A stretch of DNA of 43,969 nucleotides from Fidelibacterota bacterium (GTDB lineage Bacteria; Fidelibacterota; Marinisomatia; SCGC-AAA003-L08; GCA-2689995). The stretch is taken from NCBI GenBank assembly GCA_014381925.1, contig JACNKR010000062.1:1-43969 (forward strand), in the 5' to 3' direction. The notes under the pieces were generated by a model, which saw only the letters and a list, made by a program, of their open reading frames with translations, did not search any database and had not been told where the DNA came from. How positions within the stretch are numbered: position 1 is the first letter of the stretch; the number at the start of each line of letters is the position of its first letter. Made by a program: the position numbers and the translations under genes. Of the stretch, positions 8,546 to 19,394 are shown piece by piece.

Positions 8546-10321
8546 TTAAAATGAATATAATAATGATAATGAAGTGTTATATTCTTTTTGTGCATACGGA
8601 TAGGCAATATCAATTCGTGCTGGTCCCAATGGTGTATTGATTGTAAAGCCAAAACCAACATCCCAATAAATATTAGAATAATTCAGATCTTCTTTTTTTC
8701 GCCCTAAAATTCCAGAATCAAAAAATACTTCGCCACCCAAATTATTATAAATTGGAAATCGCAGTTCAATATTATTTAATATTCTATACAATGCATTTTC
8801 ATTATAATTTAAATCTTCAGCTTTATCCCACCCTCTTAATGAGGTGCTTCCACCTAAATTAAAAAAATCAGAGATTGAGTTTTCTTCAGTATTATTAAGT
8901 AATTTCAAATATCCAGTTTTTAATCTGAATCCAACGATGAATAAATCAAAAAAGTTCCTAAATTTTTTATATTCAATATCGGTCAATAAATAATGAGTTT
9001 CCCCTCCCAAAAATGTTCCTCTTAATGTTGAATAATATCCAATATAATTTCCATTTTTAGGTGCAATTAAATTATTAAATGAATGTCGTTGGTATGTGAT
9101 TCTAATTTTTCTTTCAAGTGATTCATCTGCTTCTATATTTTGACCCGTAAAATTAACTGATTCTAAAATTATACTCCCTAAAAGTTTATTTTTTTCATTT
9201 TGCCTATATAAAAATGAGGACTCAATTCCCTGTCGATGCCTAAAATCATCATCTTCTACAACATAATAATCAAATATTTTAAAATTCAGGGGTACTCTTA
9301 ATCCAAAAACCCATGGTGTTCTATAGGATATAGAAAAATTTCTTTTGGGAAATAGTTTATTATTTAAAAGAGATAAATTTTCATCAATCGTTAAACCTAA
9401 ATCAATTTTAAATGTAAATTTATTAGATGTATTCAGAAAATAACCTGATTGAATTGTACTACTTAATTCTATAGAAGAAAGTGGAGGACTATTTTCACCT
9501 AAAGGAGACTCTGTTTGTCCAAAACCAATTTCACCTTTAATATCTCGATCATTCATTTCTTTTACTTTAATAACCAAATCAACTGTATCTTGAATATCTC
9601 CTCTAATTTGGGGGAATATTTCGACCGAACTAAATAATAATGATGAGAAAATTCGTGTTTGTGTTTTCTCAATTTCAATAATATTATAAGTTGAACCTGA
9701 TTTAATTAAAGATTCTCTAAATACTGTTTTAGGTTTTAATTTCTTTAATCCATCAATAGTTATATTTCCAAAATAAAAAGTTTTTTTCTCTGCTATATTA
9801 ATTCGAATAATAACATTATTATCTTCTTCTATAAGCTCATCATAAATAGAAATTTTAAATTTACCCTCTGATAAATATTTTCTAATTAATTTTTTTAACT
9901 GTTTTGTAATTTTTAATGGATTAAAAACATCATCTACCTTAACATCTAATACATTTAAAATTTCTTCATTTGAATATAAATAATTTCCAAAAAATTCAAT
10001 TTTTTTTATATGATATTGATTCCCTTCAATTATTTTAAAATTTATGGAAATATTTTCTTCAACATTAATTACCTCGGGGTGGATTATTGCATTTATATAC
10101 CCCTGGGAACTGTAGAAATGTTTTAATTGAATAACTGCTAATTTTAATGAACGAGAATTGTAAATTGATTTATCAAACATGGTCGTTTCTTTAATTGGTA
10201 ACCATTTTATTAATTCACTTTCTTTAATATAATTATTACCAGAAAAAGTGATTACATTTATTAATTTTTGCTGTGAAAAACATATATTAAGTATTATTCC
10301 AAAAATAAAAATAATTTTCAT
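8546..10321 (-). CDS. Omp85-family outer-membrane assembly protein (TamA/BamA-like)
   Basis: Outer-membrane beta-barrel of the Omp85 family, inserting or translocating outer-membrane proteins. The chosen ATG at 10321 gives MKIIFIFGIILNICFSQQ, a standard signal peptide; the longer form from TTG at 10336 overlaps the tamB stop and adds only MNNIN. After the signal come three POTRA-like domains (about 20-260, each with the beta-alpha-alpha-beta-beta pattern, such as IKKIEFFGNYLYSNEEIL), then a 16-strand surface-antigen barrel (about 265-591). The L6 lid motif appears as GGSTSLRGW (about 487-495), and the end has GPARIDIAYP followed by a terminal Phe beta-signal. With three POTRAs and tamB immediately upstream, a TamA-like partner is more likely than the main BamA. 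Confidence 0.88.
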   Translation of the reverse strand: MKIIFIFGIILNICFSQQKLINVITFSGNNYIKESELIKWLPIKETTMFDKSIYNSRSLKLAVIQLKHFYSSQGYINAIIHPEVINVEENISINFKIIEGNQYHIKKIEFFGNYLYSNEEILNVLDVKVDDVFNPLKITKQLKKLIRKYLSEGKFKISIYDELIEEDNNVIIRINIAEKKTFYFGNITIDGLKKLKPKTVFRESLIKSGSTYNIIEIEKTQTRIFSSLLFSSVEIFPQIRGDIQDTVDLVIKVKEMNDRDIKGEIGFGQTESPLGENSPPLSSIELSSTIQSGYFLNTSNKFTFKIDLGLTIDENLSLLNNKLFPKRNFSISYRTPWVFGLRVPLNFKIFDYYVVEDDDFRHRQGIESSFLYRQNEKNKLLGSIILESVNFTGQNIEADESLERKIRITYQRHSFNNLIAPKNGNYIGYYSTLRGTFLGGETHYLLTDIEYKKFRNFFDLFIVGFRLKTGYLKLLNNTEENSISDFFNLGGSTSLRGWDKAEDLNYNENALYRILNNIELRFPIYNNLGGEVFFDSGILGRKKEDLNYSNIYWDVGFGFTINTPLGPARIDIAYPYAQKEYNTSLSLLYSF

Positions 10322-10332
10322 ATTTATATTAT

Positions 10333-13300
10333 TCAATATTTATACTTAAACCTATATGTTAAATGATATAATTGATTTTCATCTATCCTTCCAATAATTG
10401 ACATATTTCGAGAAAGACGATACCCAACTTCATACTGAAAAGTACTATTTTCAGAATTCAAATCACTTCTTAAATTCAAATATAAATTAGGACCAATATT
10501 TTTACCTAAATATAAATTTAAATGCGAATTCTCAAAACCCGTTAATAAAGTTCCTCCCTGCGTATTAAATTGAAATTTATCTAATACACTATTTCGAACT
10601 ATATTTCTTTCCAATGTATTTTCAACATAATTTGTAATTAAGTTTCCAACTTGTTCTGTTCCAATAAAATCTCCACTATTACCTATTGAGTCTGGTGTAA
10701 AAACCATTAAATATAATAAATCATTTTGAGTTAAATCCGGGTCTGAAATTGATTCTAATGATAAATTCGGATTATCCATATTACCACTTAATGAAATTTC
10801 AATATCCTTACCCGCTACATTTGTAATACCATTAAAATCAATAATAGGTTCAATAGCAGTGGGGTCTAAAGAAATATTACCTGAAATTTGATCAATTGTA
10901 TTTCCGTTAAAATAAAAACTACCATCAACTACATTAATATTTCCACTAAATGTAAATGGTTCATTTCCTATTGATGTTAATACAATATCACCATCAATTA
11001 AACCATCCATTTGAGAATTCTCAATTTTCACACCATTTTCCAAAGGAATATGAATATTATATGAAATAATTTTACCATTTTTAATTGACTCTTTTGTTAA
11101 AGTTTCATCTTCTGAAAATTCCATTAAAAATGTAAATTTATTTGGAGATGGATTAAATTTTCCATCAATATAAATTGTATCTTTTCCTGTTATTTCAAAT
11201 TTTGCTGATGCATTTCCTCTAAAACTATTTTCAATTGATGATATATATAAATTATCCGATTTTATTAATAAATCAAATTCAGGATTAAAAAACTCAGTTA
11301 AATCCATTTTCCCAATTACTGATAAAGAAGCTAATTCATCTTCTGATTTCAACCCAATTGAAGATTTAATAAAGTTAGTTATATTAGTTAAAAGATTCTG
11401 TTTTTGTATTTTCCCAGTAATTCCGTTAAGAAAAATAAAATTTAGTTTATTATTGATAATATTAGCTTTTCCATTAATTCCATATATTATGTTTTCTAAT
11501 GGCATTAAATTTAATTTGGCATGATTAATATTAATTTGCCCATTCCGAATTGGCTTTTGAAGTGAACCCGTAATTTCTAAATTCAAACTAATATGTCCAG
11601 TAAGTGAATCAACAATTTCAAAATATGGGGATAAAAACTCAAATTCAGTTGTTTCTCCAATTATTGAAATATCTAATTTGGGGATATTATAAAAGTATGA
11701 TTTCCTTCCAAAAATATTTAAATTTAATGGTATATCTCCTTTCACCCTATATGTCCCATTTAATGTTTTTAAAATTACATTTTCTAATCTAGTAATTTCA
11801 TTTTTATAATAAATTTCACCTGTAATTTGCTCACCCTTAATTAAATCAAATTTAGGATTTTGAATTTTGCTATTAAATATAATTTCTGGGGATTCGGGAG
11901 TACCACTAATATTAAAATTTCCAGTCAATTCGCCATCAATATTGAAAGAAATAGGAATATAGTTATTCACATTTAATAAATTAAAATTTTGTGCATTTCC
12001 ATTAATATTAATTTCACCCGAACGATATATATTTTCAGAATTTTTATTTGGAAAATGTTCTCCTGAAAATAATAAATTTTGATTTTCATAAACTAATTTA
12101 ATTTCATTATAGTTAATTTTATTTTCATTTGCATCAATAGCAACAAATAATGAATCATACATTATTTCATCAATTTGACCATTTAATAATAATGAATTAA
12201 TATTTACTTTATAAGAACTATTTAATTTATTTAATAAAAATTCACCTTTAGCATTTCCTTGTATCCGTTGGGAATATCCCAATAATGAATTAATTGTACT
12301 TAAATTTACTTTATTTGAATTGACCTTCATTTTGAAATTTTCAAATGAACTAAATGACGAATTTAATAAAATATCTTCATTATTAAATGATAATGGTAAA
12401 TTTTCAAATACCCATTCATTATTCTGTTTTTCTCCTCTCAAGTTTAAAGTTGAAATTTCAACATCATTATAATTAATAAAAAACTTATTTGATGTTATTT
12501 CATTATGTTTAATATTTATATCCTTTAAAAATAATATATTTTCTAGTCCATTATATCCATTTAGATAATCAATTTTTACTTTTTCATCTTCAATGTTGAT
12601 CGAATATGATAAAGAATCAAGTTTAAAATATTTTATTGATTTTAAATTAATATTTAAGGCATTTCCATTTAAAGAAAAATTTTGAGAATTTAATAAATTA
12701 TTTTTAGTGAAATTTATACCTGTTTCTATACTTCCTATTTCATTTTCATTTATTATAGAATTTAATAAATTAATTTCACCATTTAAATTAATATAATCTG
12801 ATGATAATTCTAACTCCCCAATAAATTCTCCATTAATTGTATAATTTATATTTTCATTAAATAAATTATAATTTTTATCAAAATTACTAAGCTTTAAACT
12901 TCCATTTGTTTTAAAGAATTCATCATCTATTGAATAAGCTACATCATCAAGTTTAAATTCAATATTGTCACTATTACCTTCAATTTTCTCTATATTTATA
13001 ATATGTTGGTTTTCATATAAAAACTCTCCATTTAAATTGGTAAAATGAAAATTATTAATTTTAGTATTTTCTAATGCCAAATTTACAATTATAGAATCTG
13101 AATAAATTGAACCTAATAATTCAATATTTCCATTAATATTATTTTTATATTTATTTGGCAACTCTACATTTAATAAATTAGAGGATAAATTTATTTTTTC
13201 ATTTAAAACATCATACCAACCATTAATTTTAATTTCGCTATTTAAAAACTTAAAATTACTTTTATTTAAATAAATAAACTGATTTACTAAACCTATATTT

Positions 13301-14151
13301 GCATTAATATTATTAAATATTATTTTATCTGTAATCAATTTACCATTAATTATTGCTATTGTCGAATCAGAATTTATTCGTTCAACCATTATATTTATAT
13401 TTTCTAATTCTACGGGGTAATTTAATAATTCATTTAAATTTAATTTATATATATTTATATTAGCAAAAGATTTGAATATTTCTTGGTTATCAAATTCTCC
13501 AGTTATTTCCACCGTTCCTGATTTTGATGATATTTCTAAATCTTCTACAATAAACTTATTATCAATAGAGTTTATTTCGCCATTACTTAACTCAAATTCA
13601 TACGGCCATTCATTCATTTTACAAATACAACTATAAATTTTAAGGTTTTTCTCATTACCAATTGATATATTAACCTTTGCATTTACTTGATAACTCAAAT
13701 TATTATTAATAATATTTATTTCATTTAATTCTAATAAATTTATTTGAAAAAGATTTTTTGAAATATGTTCACTGGAATTATTAAATAATAAATCAAAATT
13801 AATAAAGCCATTATTTAATACGAGTTTATTTAAACTTAAATAGTTACTTAGTATAGAAGTCAATATTCCAGGGTGTATTATTAAGTTATCTAACTTACAT
13901 ATTTTTTTCTTTTTGTGAATTAAAATAGGTGAATCTAATTTAAACCCAGTAAAAAAATTACCTGAAAAGTTTGAATAATCCAGGATCATACCAGATTTAG
14001 ATTGGACTACTGAGGTGATTTTATTTTCTAAATCTTGAATAAAAATAAATGGATTTAATAAAAAAGTAATAAAAATAATTAAAAATCCAGTTATTAATAT
14101 TCCAAAAATAATTTTAACTAATTTATAATTCTTAATTTTAGAGATTGCCAT
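10333..14151 (-). CDS. tamB: TamB-like translocation/assembly (AsmA-like bridge) protein
   Basis: A very long (1272-residue) inner-membrane-anchored periplasmic protein. One N-terminal membrane helix (about 10-33, KIIFGILITGFLIIFITFLL) is followed by an enormous beta-rich region of repeated short strands rich in Asn, Ile, Leu and Ser, as in TamB and other AsmA-like proteins that form a beta-taco groove for lipid transfer across the periplasm. The C-terminal DUF490/TamB domain is seen near 900-1272 (DGDIVLTSIGNEPFTFSGNI, LSLSGNMDNPNLSL, DLTQNDLLYLMVF and a barrel-like end). It starts at ATG 50 nt after the dnaK terminator hairpin and is followed at once by the Omp85 gene, the classic tamB-tamA pairing. 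Whether it moves phospholipid or helps insert proteins cannot be read from the sequence. Confidence 0.88.
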   Translation of the reverse strand: MAISKIKNYKLVKIIFGILITGFLIIFITFLLNPFIFIQDLENKITSVVQSKSGMILDYSNFSGNFFTGFKLDSPILIHKKKKICKLDNLIIHPGILTSILSNYLSLNKLVLNNGFINFDLLFNNSSEHISKNLFQINLLELNEINIINNNLSYQVNAKVNISIGNEKNLKIYSCICKMNEWPYEFELSNGEINSIDNKFIVEDLEISSKSGTVEITGEFDNQEIFKSFANINIYKLNLNELLNYPVELENINIMVERINSDSTIAIINGKLITDKIIFNNINANIGLVNQFIYLNKSNFKFLNSEIKINGWYDVLNEKINLSSNLLNVELPNKYKNNINGNIELLGSIYSDSIIVNLALENTKINNFHFTNLNGEFLYENQHIINIEKIEGNSDNIEFKLDDVAYSIDDEFFKTNGSLKLSNFDKNYNLFNENINYTINGEFIGELELSSDYINLNGEINLLNSIINENEIGSIETGINFTKNNLLNSQNFSLNGNALNINLKSIKYFKLDSLSYSINIEDEKVKIDYLNGYNGLENILFLKDINIKHNEITSNKFFINYNDVEISTLNLRGEKQNNEWVFENLPLSFNNEDILLNSSFSSFENFKMKVNSNKVNLSTINSLLGYSQRIQGNAKGEFLLNKLNSSYKVNINSLLLNGQIDEIMYDSLFVAIDANENKINYNEIKLVYENQNLLFSGEHFPNKNSENIYRSGEININGNAQNFNLLNVNNYIPISFNIDGELTGNFNISGTPESPEIIFNSKIQNPKFDLIKGEQITGEIYYKNEITRLENVILKTLNGTYRVKGDIPLNLNIFGRKSYFYNIPKLDISIIGETTEFEFLSPYFEIVDSLTGHISLNLEITGSLQKPIRNGQININHAKLNLMPLENIIYGINGKANIINNKLNFIFLNGITGKIQKQNLLTNITNFIKSSIGLKSEDELASLSVIGKMDLTEFFNPEFDLLIKSDNLYISSIENSFRGNASAKFEITGKDTIYIDGKFNPSPNKFTFLMEFSEDETLTKESIKNGKIISYNIHIPLENGVKIENSQMDGLIDGDIVLTSIGNEPFTFSGNINVVDGSFYFNGNTIDQISGNISLDPTAIEPIIDFNGITNVAGKDIEISLSGNMDNPNLSLESISDPDLTQNDLLYLMVFTPDSIGNSGDFIGTEQVGNLITNYVENTLERNIVRNSVLDKFQFNTQGGTLLTGFENSHLNLYLGKNIGPNLYLNLRSDLNSENSTFQYEVGYRLSRNMSIIGRIDENQLYHLTYRFKYKY

Positions 14152-14200
14152 ACCTATTAAATTACAACTCGTAATTAAAATAAATATTATTTAAAACAAA

Positions 14201-14226
14201 AAACGGGCAGAAGAATCTGCCCGTTT
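14201..14226 (-). terminator. Rho-independent terminator of dnaK
   Basis: A perfect 11-bp stem (AAACGGGCAGA / TCTGCCCGTTT) with a 4-nt loop, followed on the minus strand by a T-run. It lies 28 nt after the dnaK stop and isolates dnaK from tamB. Confidence 0.95.
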
Positions 14227-14253
14227 ATATTTGGGTATTTAGTAATTTAATAA

Positions 14254-16152
14254 TTACTTTTCATCGACAACTTCAAAGTCTGCATCTTCAACATCTCTAT
14301 CATTTTGTCCATTATTATTTTGATTTTGATCAGCAGGTTGTTCAGGATTTGCTTGTTCAGACTGATATATCTTTTGAGATATTTCTGACCAAACTTTATT
14401 TAGGTTATCCATTGATGCTTTTATTCCATCAATATCATTCCCTTTATTTTTTTCCTTTAAATCCTCAACTAATTCAGTCAACTTAGTTTTATTAGCTTCA
14501 TCAATTTTATCACCCATTTCTGAAATTTGTTTTTCAGTTTGATATGCTAATTGATCAGCATTATTATGCGTTTCAACTTCTTCTTTTTTGGCTTTATCAT
14601 CTGCTTCATGATCCTGAGCATCTCTTTTCATTTTTTCAATTTCTTCGTCATTTAACCCACTTGAGGCTTCAATTCGAATACTTTGTTCTTTACCCGTTGC
14701 TTTATCTTTTGCAGAGACATTTAAAATACCATTTGCATCAACATCAAATGTAACTTCAATTTGCGGAATTCCTCTTGGTGCTGGTGGAATACCATCTAAG
14801 TGAAATCTCCCTAATGACTTATTATCATTTGCCATTTGCCTTTCACCTTGTAGTACATGAATTTCTACAGATGGTTGATTTTCAGCGGCTGTTGAAAAAA
14901 TTTGACTTTTCTTTGCCGGTATAGTTGTATTTGCTTCAATTAATGCAGTTGATACACCACCTAAAGTTTCAATTCCTAAAGATAATGGACTTACATCAAG
15001 TAATAATATATCATCTACATCGCCCGCAAGAACTCCACCTTGAATAGCTGCACCAATGGCAACAACTTCATCTGGATTAACACCCTTATTTGGCTCTTTA
15101 CCAAAAATTTCTTTTACAATTTCTTGCACTTTTGGAATTCGAATTGAACCACCGACAAGAATGACATCATTAATTTCATTAGGAGAATATCCAGCATCTT
15201 TAATTGCTTTATGACATGGTTTTTTAATTCTTTCTAATAAATCACCAATTAAATTTTCAAACTTAGCGCGTGTTAATGGAATATTTAAATGTTTAGGTCC
15301 ACTTGCATCCGCAGTAATAAATGGTAAATTAATATCTGTTTGCATTGATGATGATAATTCACATTTTGCTTTTTCAGCAGCTTCTCTCAAGCGCTGTAAA
15401 GCCATTGGGTCATTCTTAAGATTTATTCCATCTGATTTCTCAAATTCAGATGCTAACCAATTAACTAATGTCTGGTCAAAATCATCACCACCTAAATGAG
15501 TATCCCCATTAGTTGATTTTACTTCAAATACACCATCACCTAATTCTAATATTGAAATATCAAAAGTACCACCACCTAAATCAAATACTGCAATTTTTTC
15601 ATCTTTATTTTTTTCTAAACCATATGCAAGTGCTGCAGCGGTAGGCTCATTAATTATTCTTCTTACATTTAAACCTGCAATTGTTCCAGCATCTTTAGTT
15701 GCTTGTCTTTGTGTATCATTAAAATAAGCTGGCACAGTAATTACAGCATCTGTAACTGTTTCACCTAAATATTCTTCTGCAGTTTGTTTAATTTTTTGAA
15801 GTACAATAGCACTTATTTCAGGTGGAGCATATTCTTTTGAATTTATTTTAAACTTAACTTCACCTTTAGAACCTTTTACAACTTCGTATGGCATTTCTGA
15901 AATTTCATTCGTGACTTCATCATATAAGCTACCAATAAATCTTTTTGCAGAAAATACTGTATTCTGTGGATTTGTAACGGCCTGTCGTTTAGCAGGTTGA
16001 CCAACTAATCTTTCACCTTCTTTTGTAAAGCCTACTACTGAAGGTGTTGTTCTTCCACCTTCACTATTTTGAATTACAGCAGGGCTACCACCTTCCATTA
16101 CTGCAATACATGAATTTGTTGTACCTAAATCAATACCTATAATTTTACCCAT
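14254..16152 (-). CDS. dnaK: Chaperone DnaK (Hsp70)
   Basis: Cytosolic Hsp70 chaperone. The ATPase domain shows [10 protein letters not shown] (about 5-14), [26 protein letters not shown] and [10 protein letters not shown] (Ile where Thr is usual); the substrate-binding domain begins near 385 ([14 protein letters not shown]), and the tail ends [10 protein letters not shown]. The 632-residue length is typical. The start is the ATG at 16152 with GGAG 7 nt upstream; a longer frame from TTG at 16164 uses the ribosome binding site as coding sequence and is unlikely. There is no grpE or dnaJ beside it, which is unusual but not rare. It has its own 100-bp upstream region containing the chaperone inverted repeat and a strong terminator, so it is transcribed alone. 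Confidence 0.99.
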   Translation of the reverse strand: MGKIIGIDLGTTNSCIAVMEGGSPAVIQNSEGGRTTPSVVGFTKEGERLVGQPAKRQAVTNPQNTVFSAKRFIGSLYDEVTNEISEMPYEVVKGSKGEVKFKINSKEYAPPEISAIVLQKIKQTAEEYLGETVTDAVITVPAYFNDTQRQATKDAGTIAGLNVRRIINEPTAAALAYGLEKNKDEKIAVFDLGGGTFDISILELGDGVFEVKSTNGDTHLGGDDFDQTLVNWLASEFEKSDGINLKNDPMALQRLREAAEKAKCELSSSMQTDINLPFITADASGPKHLNIPLTRAKFENLIGDLLERIKKPCHKAIKDAGYSPNEINDVILVGGSIRIPKVQEIVKEIFGKEPNKGVNPDEVVAIGAAIQGGVLAGDVDDILLLDVSPLSLGIETLGGVSTALIEANTTIPAKKSQIFSTAAENQPSVEIHVLQGERQMANDNKSLGRFHLDGIPPAPRGIPQIEVTFDVDANGILNVSAKDKATGKEQSIRIEASSGLNDEEIEKMKRDAQDHEADDKAKKEEVETHNNADQLAYQTEKQISEMGDKIDEANKTKLTELVEDLKEKNKGNDIDGIKASMDNLNKVWSEISQKIYQSEQANPEQPADQNQNNNGQNDRDVEDADFEVVDEK

Positions 16153-16208
16153 TTTTTTCTCCAATTTAATATTTGAATGCTAAATTTAACTAAAAGAGGT
16201 CAAATATA

Positions 16209-16241
16209 ATGCCAAATTCAAACAATGCGTCTATTTGGCAG
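16209..16241 (-). promoter_or_regulatory. Chaperone-associated inverted repeat upstream of dnaK
   Basis: The second copy of the 33-bp element: minus strand CTGCCAAATAGAC, 14 nt, TGGCAT. Here the inverted repeat is longer (TGCCAAA ... TTTGGCA, 7 bp each side). It lies 57 nt upstream of the dnaK ATG. Identity with the groES copy includes the left 13 bases, TGAATT near the right end, TGGCAT and the exact length. It is probably the binding site of a heat-shock regulator or part of a dedicated promoter. Confidence 0.6.
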
Positions 16242-16265
16242 ACAAAATAATAAATCACATTTAAA

Positions 16266-18716
16266 CTATACAGATTTTAATTTTTTTCTCACCGCTATAC
16301 TATTGCTCTTAAAAGTAAAAATCAGTTCACCTTTTTTTACAGATACAATTATTTTTCCATTTTCTTTAAATTCATTTATTAAATACTTTCCAGCAATCAC
16401 ATTTTCAATTCGATTTTGTATAACTCTTCTTAATGGTCTTGCACCCCATTCACTATGATTTCCTTCTTGAATTAATAATTCTTTTGCAGGTTTCCGAATA
16501 GAAATTGTAACATTTTTTTTCTTTAAATTATCAATAATATCAACAAGTTGTAAATCAATTATTTTAATTAAATCTTCCTTTGTTAGTCGATTAAATGTAA
16601 TAATTTCATCTAAGCGATTTAAAAATTCAGGATTAAAGAATTTTTTAATTTCATTAAAAATTATATTTTTGTCTTCTTGGTTTTGTTTTTTATCAGATTC
16701 TGATAAAAAACCAAACGATGTGGACTGTAAATGTTTAGTACCCATATTAGATGTTAAAATAATAATAGTATTTCTAAAATCAACTTTATGGCCTAAACTA
16801 TCTGTAATCCAACCTTCATCTAAAATTTGAAGTAATATATTGAAAACATCTTTATGAGCTTTTTCTATTTCATCAAATAAGACGACAGAAAATGGATTTC
16901 GTCTTACTTTTTCTGTCAACTGCCCACCTTCTTCATAACCAACATATCCGGGCGGAGATCCTATTAATCGAGAAACATTATAACGTTCCATATATTCAGA
17001 CATATCAATTTTAATTAATGATTCATCACTTCCAAATAAATAATTTGCAACTACTTTAGTTAGTTCTGTTTTACCTACGCCTGTTGGCCCTAAAAATAAA
17101 AATGATCCGATTGGTTTATTCGGATTATTAAATCCAGTACGAGCTCTTAAAATAGACTTTGCTAATTTCTCAATTGGTTCAGATTGACCTATAATTTGAT
17201 TTTTTATTTTACTTTCTAATTCTATTAATCTTTTTTGTTCTGATTCTGCAACTTTTTGTAATGGAATCCCCGTAATCATTGAAACAACATTTGCAACTTC
17301 TTCTTCTGTAACTACAGGTAAATTTTCTTGTTCTTTTTCTTCCCAATTTTTCTGAAATTTATCTAAACTATTTTGAACTTTTCGTTCTGCATCTCTAATT
17401 TTTGCTGCTCTTTCAAATAACTGTTTTTGAATAACTTTTTCTTTTTTCTTTTTTAAAAGAGCAATTTTCTTTTCAAGTGCTAGTATTTCATCTGGAACTT
17501 TAACTTTATGAATATGAACCCGAGAACCAACCTCATCCATTACATCGATTGCTTTATCTGGATGATATTTCTCGGCGATATATCTTCCACTTAATTCAAC
17601 ACACGCAATTATTGCATTTTCAGAATAAATCACCGAATGATGTTTCTCATATTTTTCCTGAATACCTTTTAATATTTTAATAGTATCATCAAAAGAAGGA
17701 GGGTTGACAATAATCTTTTGAAATCTTCTTTCTAAAGCTCCATCTTTTTCAATAAATTTTCTATATTCATCTAATGTTGTAGCACCAATTAATTGAATTT
17801 CACCGCGAGCTAGGGCCGGTTTAAACATATTTGCGGCATCTAATGATCCAGAAGTATTCCCGGCACCAACAAGTGTATGTATTTCATCTATAAAAATAAT
17901 AATATCTAAACTATTTTCAAGTTCTCTCATCAACGATTTCATTCTCTCTTCAAACTGCCCTCTATATTTTGTTCCAGCAATTAATCCTGCAAGATCTAAA
18001 GCTAAAACTCGTTGTCCCCATAAAATTCGTGGTACTGATTTTTCATAAATTCTTAAAGCCAGTCCTTCAACAATAGCTGTTTTCCCAACACCAGGTTCAC
18101 CGATAAGAACAGGATTATTCTTTTTTCTGCGAGATAGTACTTGTGCAACTCTTTCAATTTCAAGCTCTCGCCCAATTACAGGATCTAATTTCCCATTTTG
18201 TGCAAGTTTTGAAATATCACGGCTGAATAAATCCAAAGTAGGAGTATCCGATTTTCTTTTCTTTTTAATTTCTTTTTTAATTGGAGGAGTTGATGTCTCT
18301 ATATAGGAATATAATAAATCATAATCGATAGAAAAATTCATTAATACATCACGAGCTAATCCTTCATCTTCTTTGGAAATTGCAAGCAACAAATGGGTAT
18401 CATCTGCAATATTAAAACCCAAACTTTTTGCTTCAGAATATGTCGTTCTTAATATTCTTTCTGCCCTTCTTGTTAATGGTAAATGCCCCATTGTCATAGA
18501 TCCCGTTGAAGGTTTAACCATATCTCTTATTAATCCTTGCATTTCCTCAAAGTCACAACCTAATGTCGTTAATAATTTAGCAGCTTTACAGTTTGAATCA
18601 TTTAAAACACCTAATAATAAATGCTCAGATCCAACATAACTATGACCAAAGCGAACAGCTTGTTCTTTAGCTATTTTTAATATATTTTGAATACTTTTTG
18701 AAAAATTTTCTCTCAT
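16266..18716 (-). CDS. clpC: ATP-dependent Clp protease ATPase subunit ClpC
   Basis: Hsp100 AAA+ unfoldase that feeds substrates to ClpP. The 816-residue protein has an N-terminal double Clp repeat (1-145, [15 protein letters not shown]), D1 with Walker A GEPGVGKT (about 206) and [14 protein letters not shown], a middle region with a UVR motif (about 425-450, [17 protein letters not shown]) that identifies ClpC rather than ClpA or ClpB, and D2 with Walker A GPTGVGKT (about 545), [11 protein letters not shown] and the C-terminal [10 protein letters not shown]. The ClpP loop region of D2 was not checked residue by residue. It is the last gene of the long operon, 12 nt after lolD. No clear terminator follows. 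Confidence 0.96.
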   Translation of the reverse strand: MRENFSKSIQNILKIAKEQAVRFGHSYVGSEHLLLGVLNDSNCKAAKLLTTLGCDFEEMQGLIRDMVKPSTGSMTMGHLPLTRRAERILRTTYSEAKSLGFNIADDTHLLLAISKEDEGLARDVLMNFSIDYDLLYSYIETSTPPIKKEIKKKRKSDTPTLDLFSRDISKLAQNGKLDPVIGRELEIERVAQVLSRRKKNNPVLIGEPGVGKTAIVEGLALRIYEKSVPRILWGQRVLALDLAGLIAGTKYRGQFEERMKSLMRELENSLDIIIFIDEIHTLVGAGNTSGSLDAANMFKPALARGEIQLIGATTLDEYRKFIEKDGALERRFQKIIVNPPSFDDTIKILKGIQEKYEKHHSVIYSENAIIACVELSGRYIAEKYHPDKAIDVMDEVGSRVHIHKVKVPDEILALEKKIALLKKKKEKVIQKQLFERAAKIRDAERKVQNSLDKFQKNWEEKEQENLPVVTEEEVANVVSMITGIPLQKVAESEQKRLIELESKIKNQIIGQSEPIEKLAKSILRARTGFNNPNKPIGSFLFLGPTGVGKTELTKVVANYLFGSDESLIKIDMSEYMERYNVSRLIGSPPGYVGYEEGGQLTEKVRRNPFSVVLFDEIEKAHKDVFNILLQILDEGWITDSLGHKVDFRNTIIILTSNMGTKHLQSTSFGFLSESDKKQNQEDKNIIFNEIKKFFNPEFLNRLDEIITFNRLTKEDLIKIIDLQLVDIIDNLKKKNVTISIRKPAKELLIQEGNHSEWGARPLRRVIQNRIENVIAGKYLINEFKENGKIIVSVKKGELIFTFKSNSIAVRKKLKSV

Positions 18717-18728
18717 ATTTATTTCCTT

Positions 18729-19394
18729 CTAATTTCCTATTAAAATGCCACAATTTAACTTAAAATTTCGATTTGTGTAATTTTTTATAAATTCATCATG
18801 TGTGGCAACTACAATAGTTGTTTTATAATTTTCTTTTATTGTATTAAATAACTCTAACAATTTAACACTATTTTCTTTATCTAAATTTCCTGTAGGTTCA
18901 TCGGCTAAAATCAATTTTGGTTGATTAACCAAAGCCCTTAAAACTGCAATCCGTTGCCTCTCACCTCCGGAAATTTGAGATGGATATCTATTTTCTAGAT
19001 TAATTAAATCTAATTCCCCTAATAAATTTTTTGCATTGTGAATTGCATTTATATTATTTTTTTTTATTAACATTTGAGGAATAATTAAATTCTCTAATAC
19101 TGAAAACTCATGTAATAAATGATGAAATTGAAATACAAACCCAATATTATATGCTCTAAATGTAGAATAATCTTCATTATTATTTATAATATTTGAATTA
19201 ATTTGTAATCCACCTGAGTCAAATGAATCTAATGTACCTAAAATATTTAATAAGGTAGATTTTCCTGCGCCTGATGCACCCATTATAGAAATAAATTCAG
19301 AATCAAATAACTCTAAATTAATTCCATTTAATACATTTACCTTTTCATTAGCTACTTTATAGCTTTTAATAATATTTTTTGCTGATAAAATCAT
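18729..19394 (-). CDS. lolD: LolD-type ABC transporter ATP-binding protein
   Basis: ATPase of a LolCDE/MacB-type ABC exporter, which releases lipoproteins from the inner membrane for transfer to the outer membrane. The 221-residue protein has Walker A GASGAGKST (about 39-47), a Q-loop GFVFQFHHLL, signature ISGGERQRIAVLRAL (about 140-154), Walker B LILADEPTGNLD and switch His in VVATHD. It overlaps the second permease by ATGA, and two LolC/E permeases precede it, so lipoprotein release is the natural reading. Confidence 0.9.
   Translation of the reverse strand: MILSAKNIIKSYKVANEKVNVLNGINLELFDSEFISIMGASGAGKSTLLNILGTLDSFDSGGLQINSNIINNNEDYSTFRAYNIGFVFQFHHLLHEFSVLENLIIPQMLIKKNNINAIHNAKNLLGELDLINLENRYPSQISGGERQRIAVLRALVNQPKLILADEPTGNLDKENSVKLLELFNTIKENYKTTIVVATHDEFIKNYTNRNFKLNCGILIGN

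Noticed and set aside
16152..16164. DnaK start at TTG 16164 ([10 protein letters not shown])
   Set aside because: The extra codons contain the GGAG ribosome binding site of the ATG at 16152, which gives the standard [14 protein letters not shown] start.
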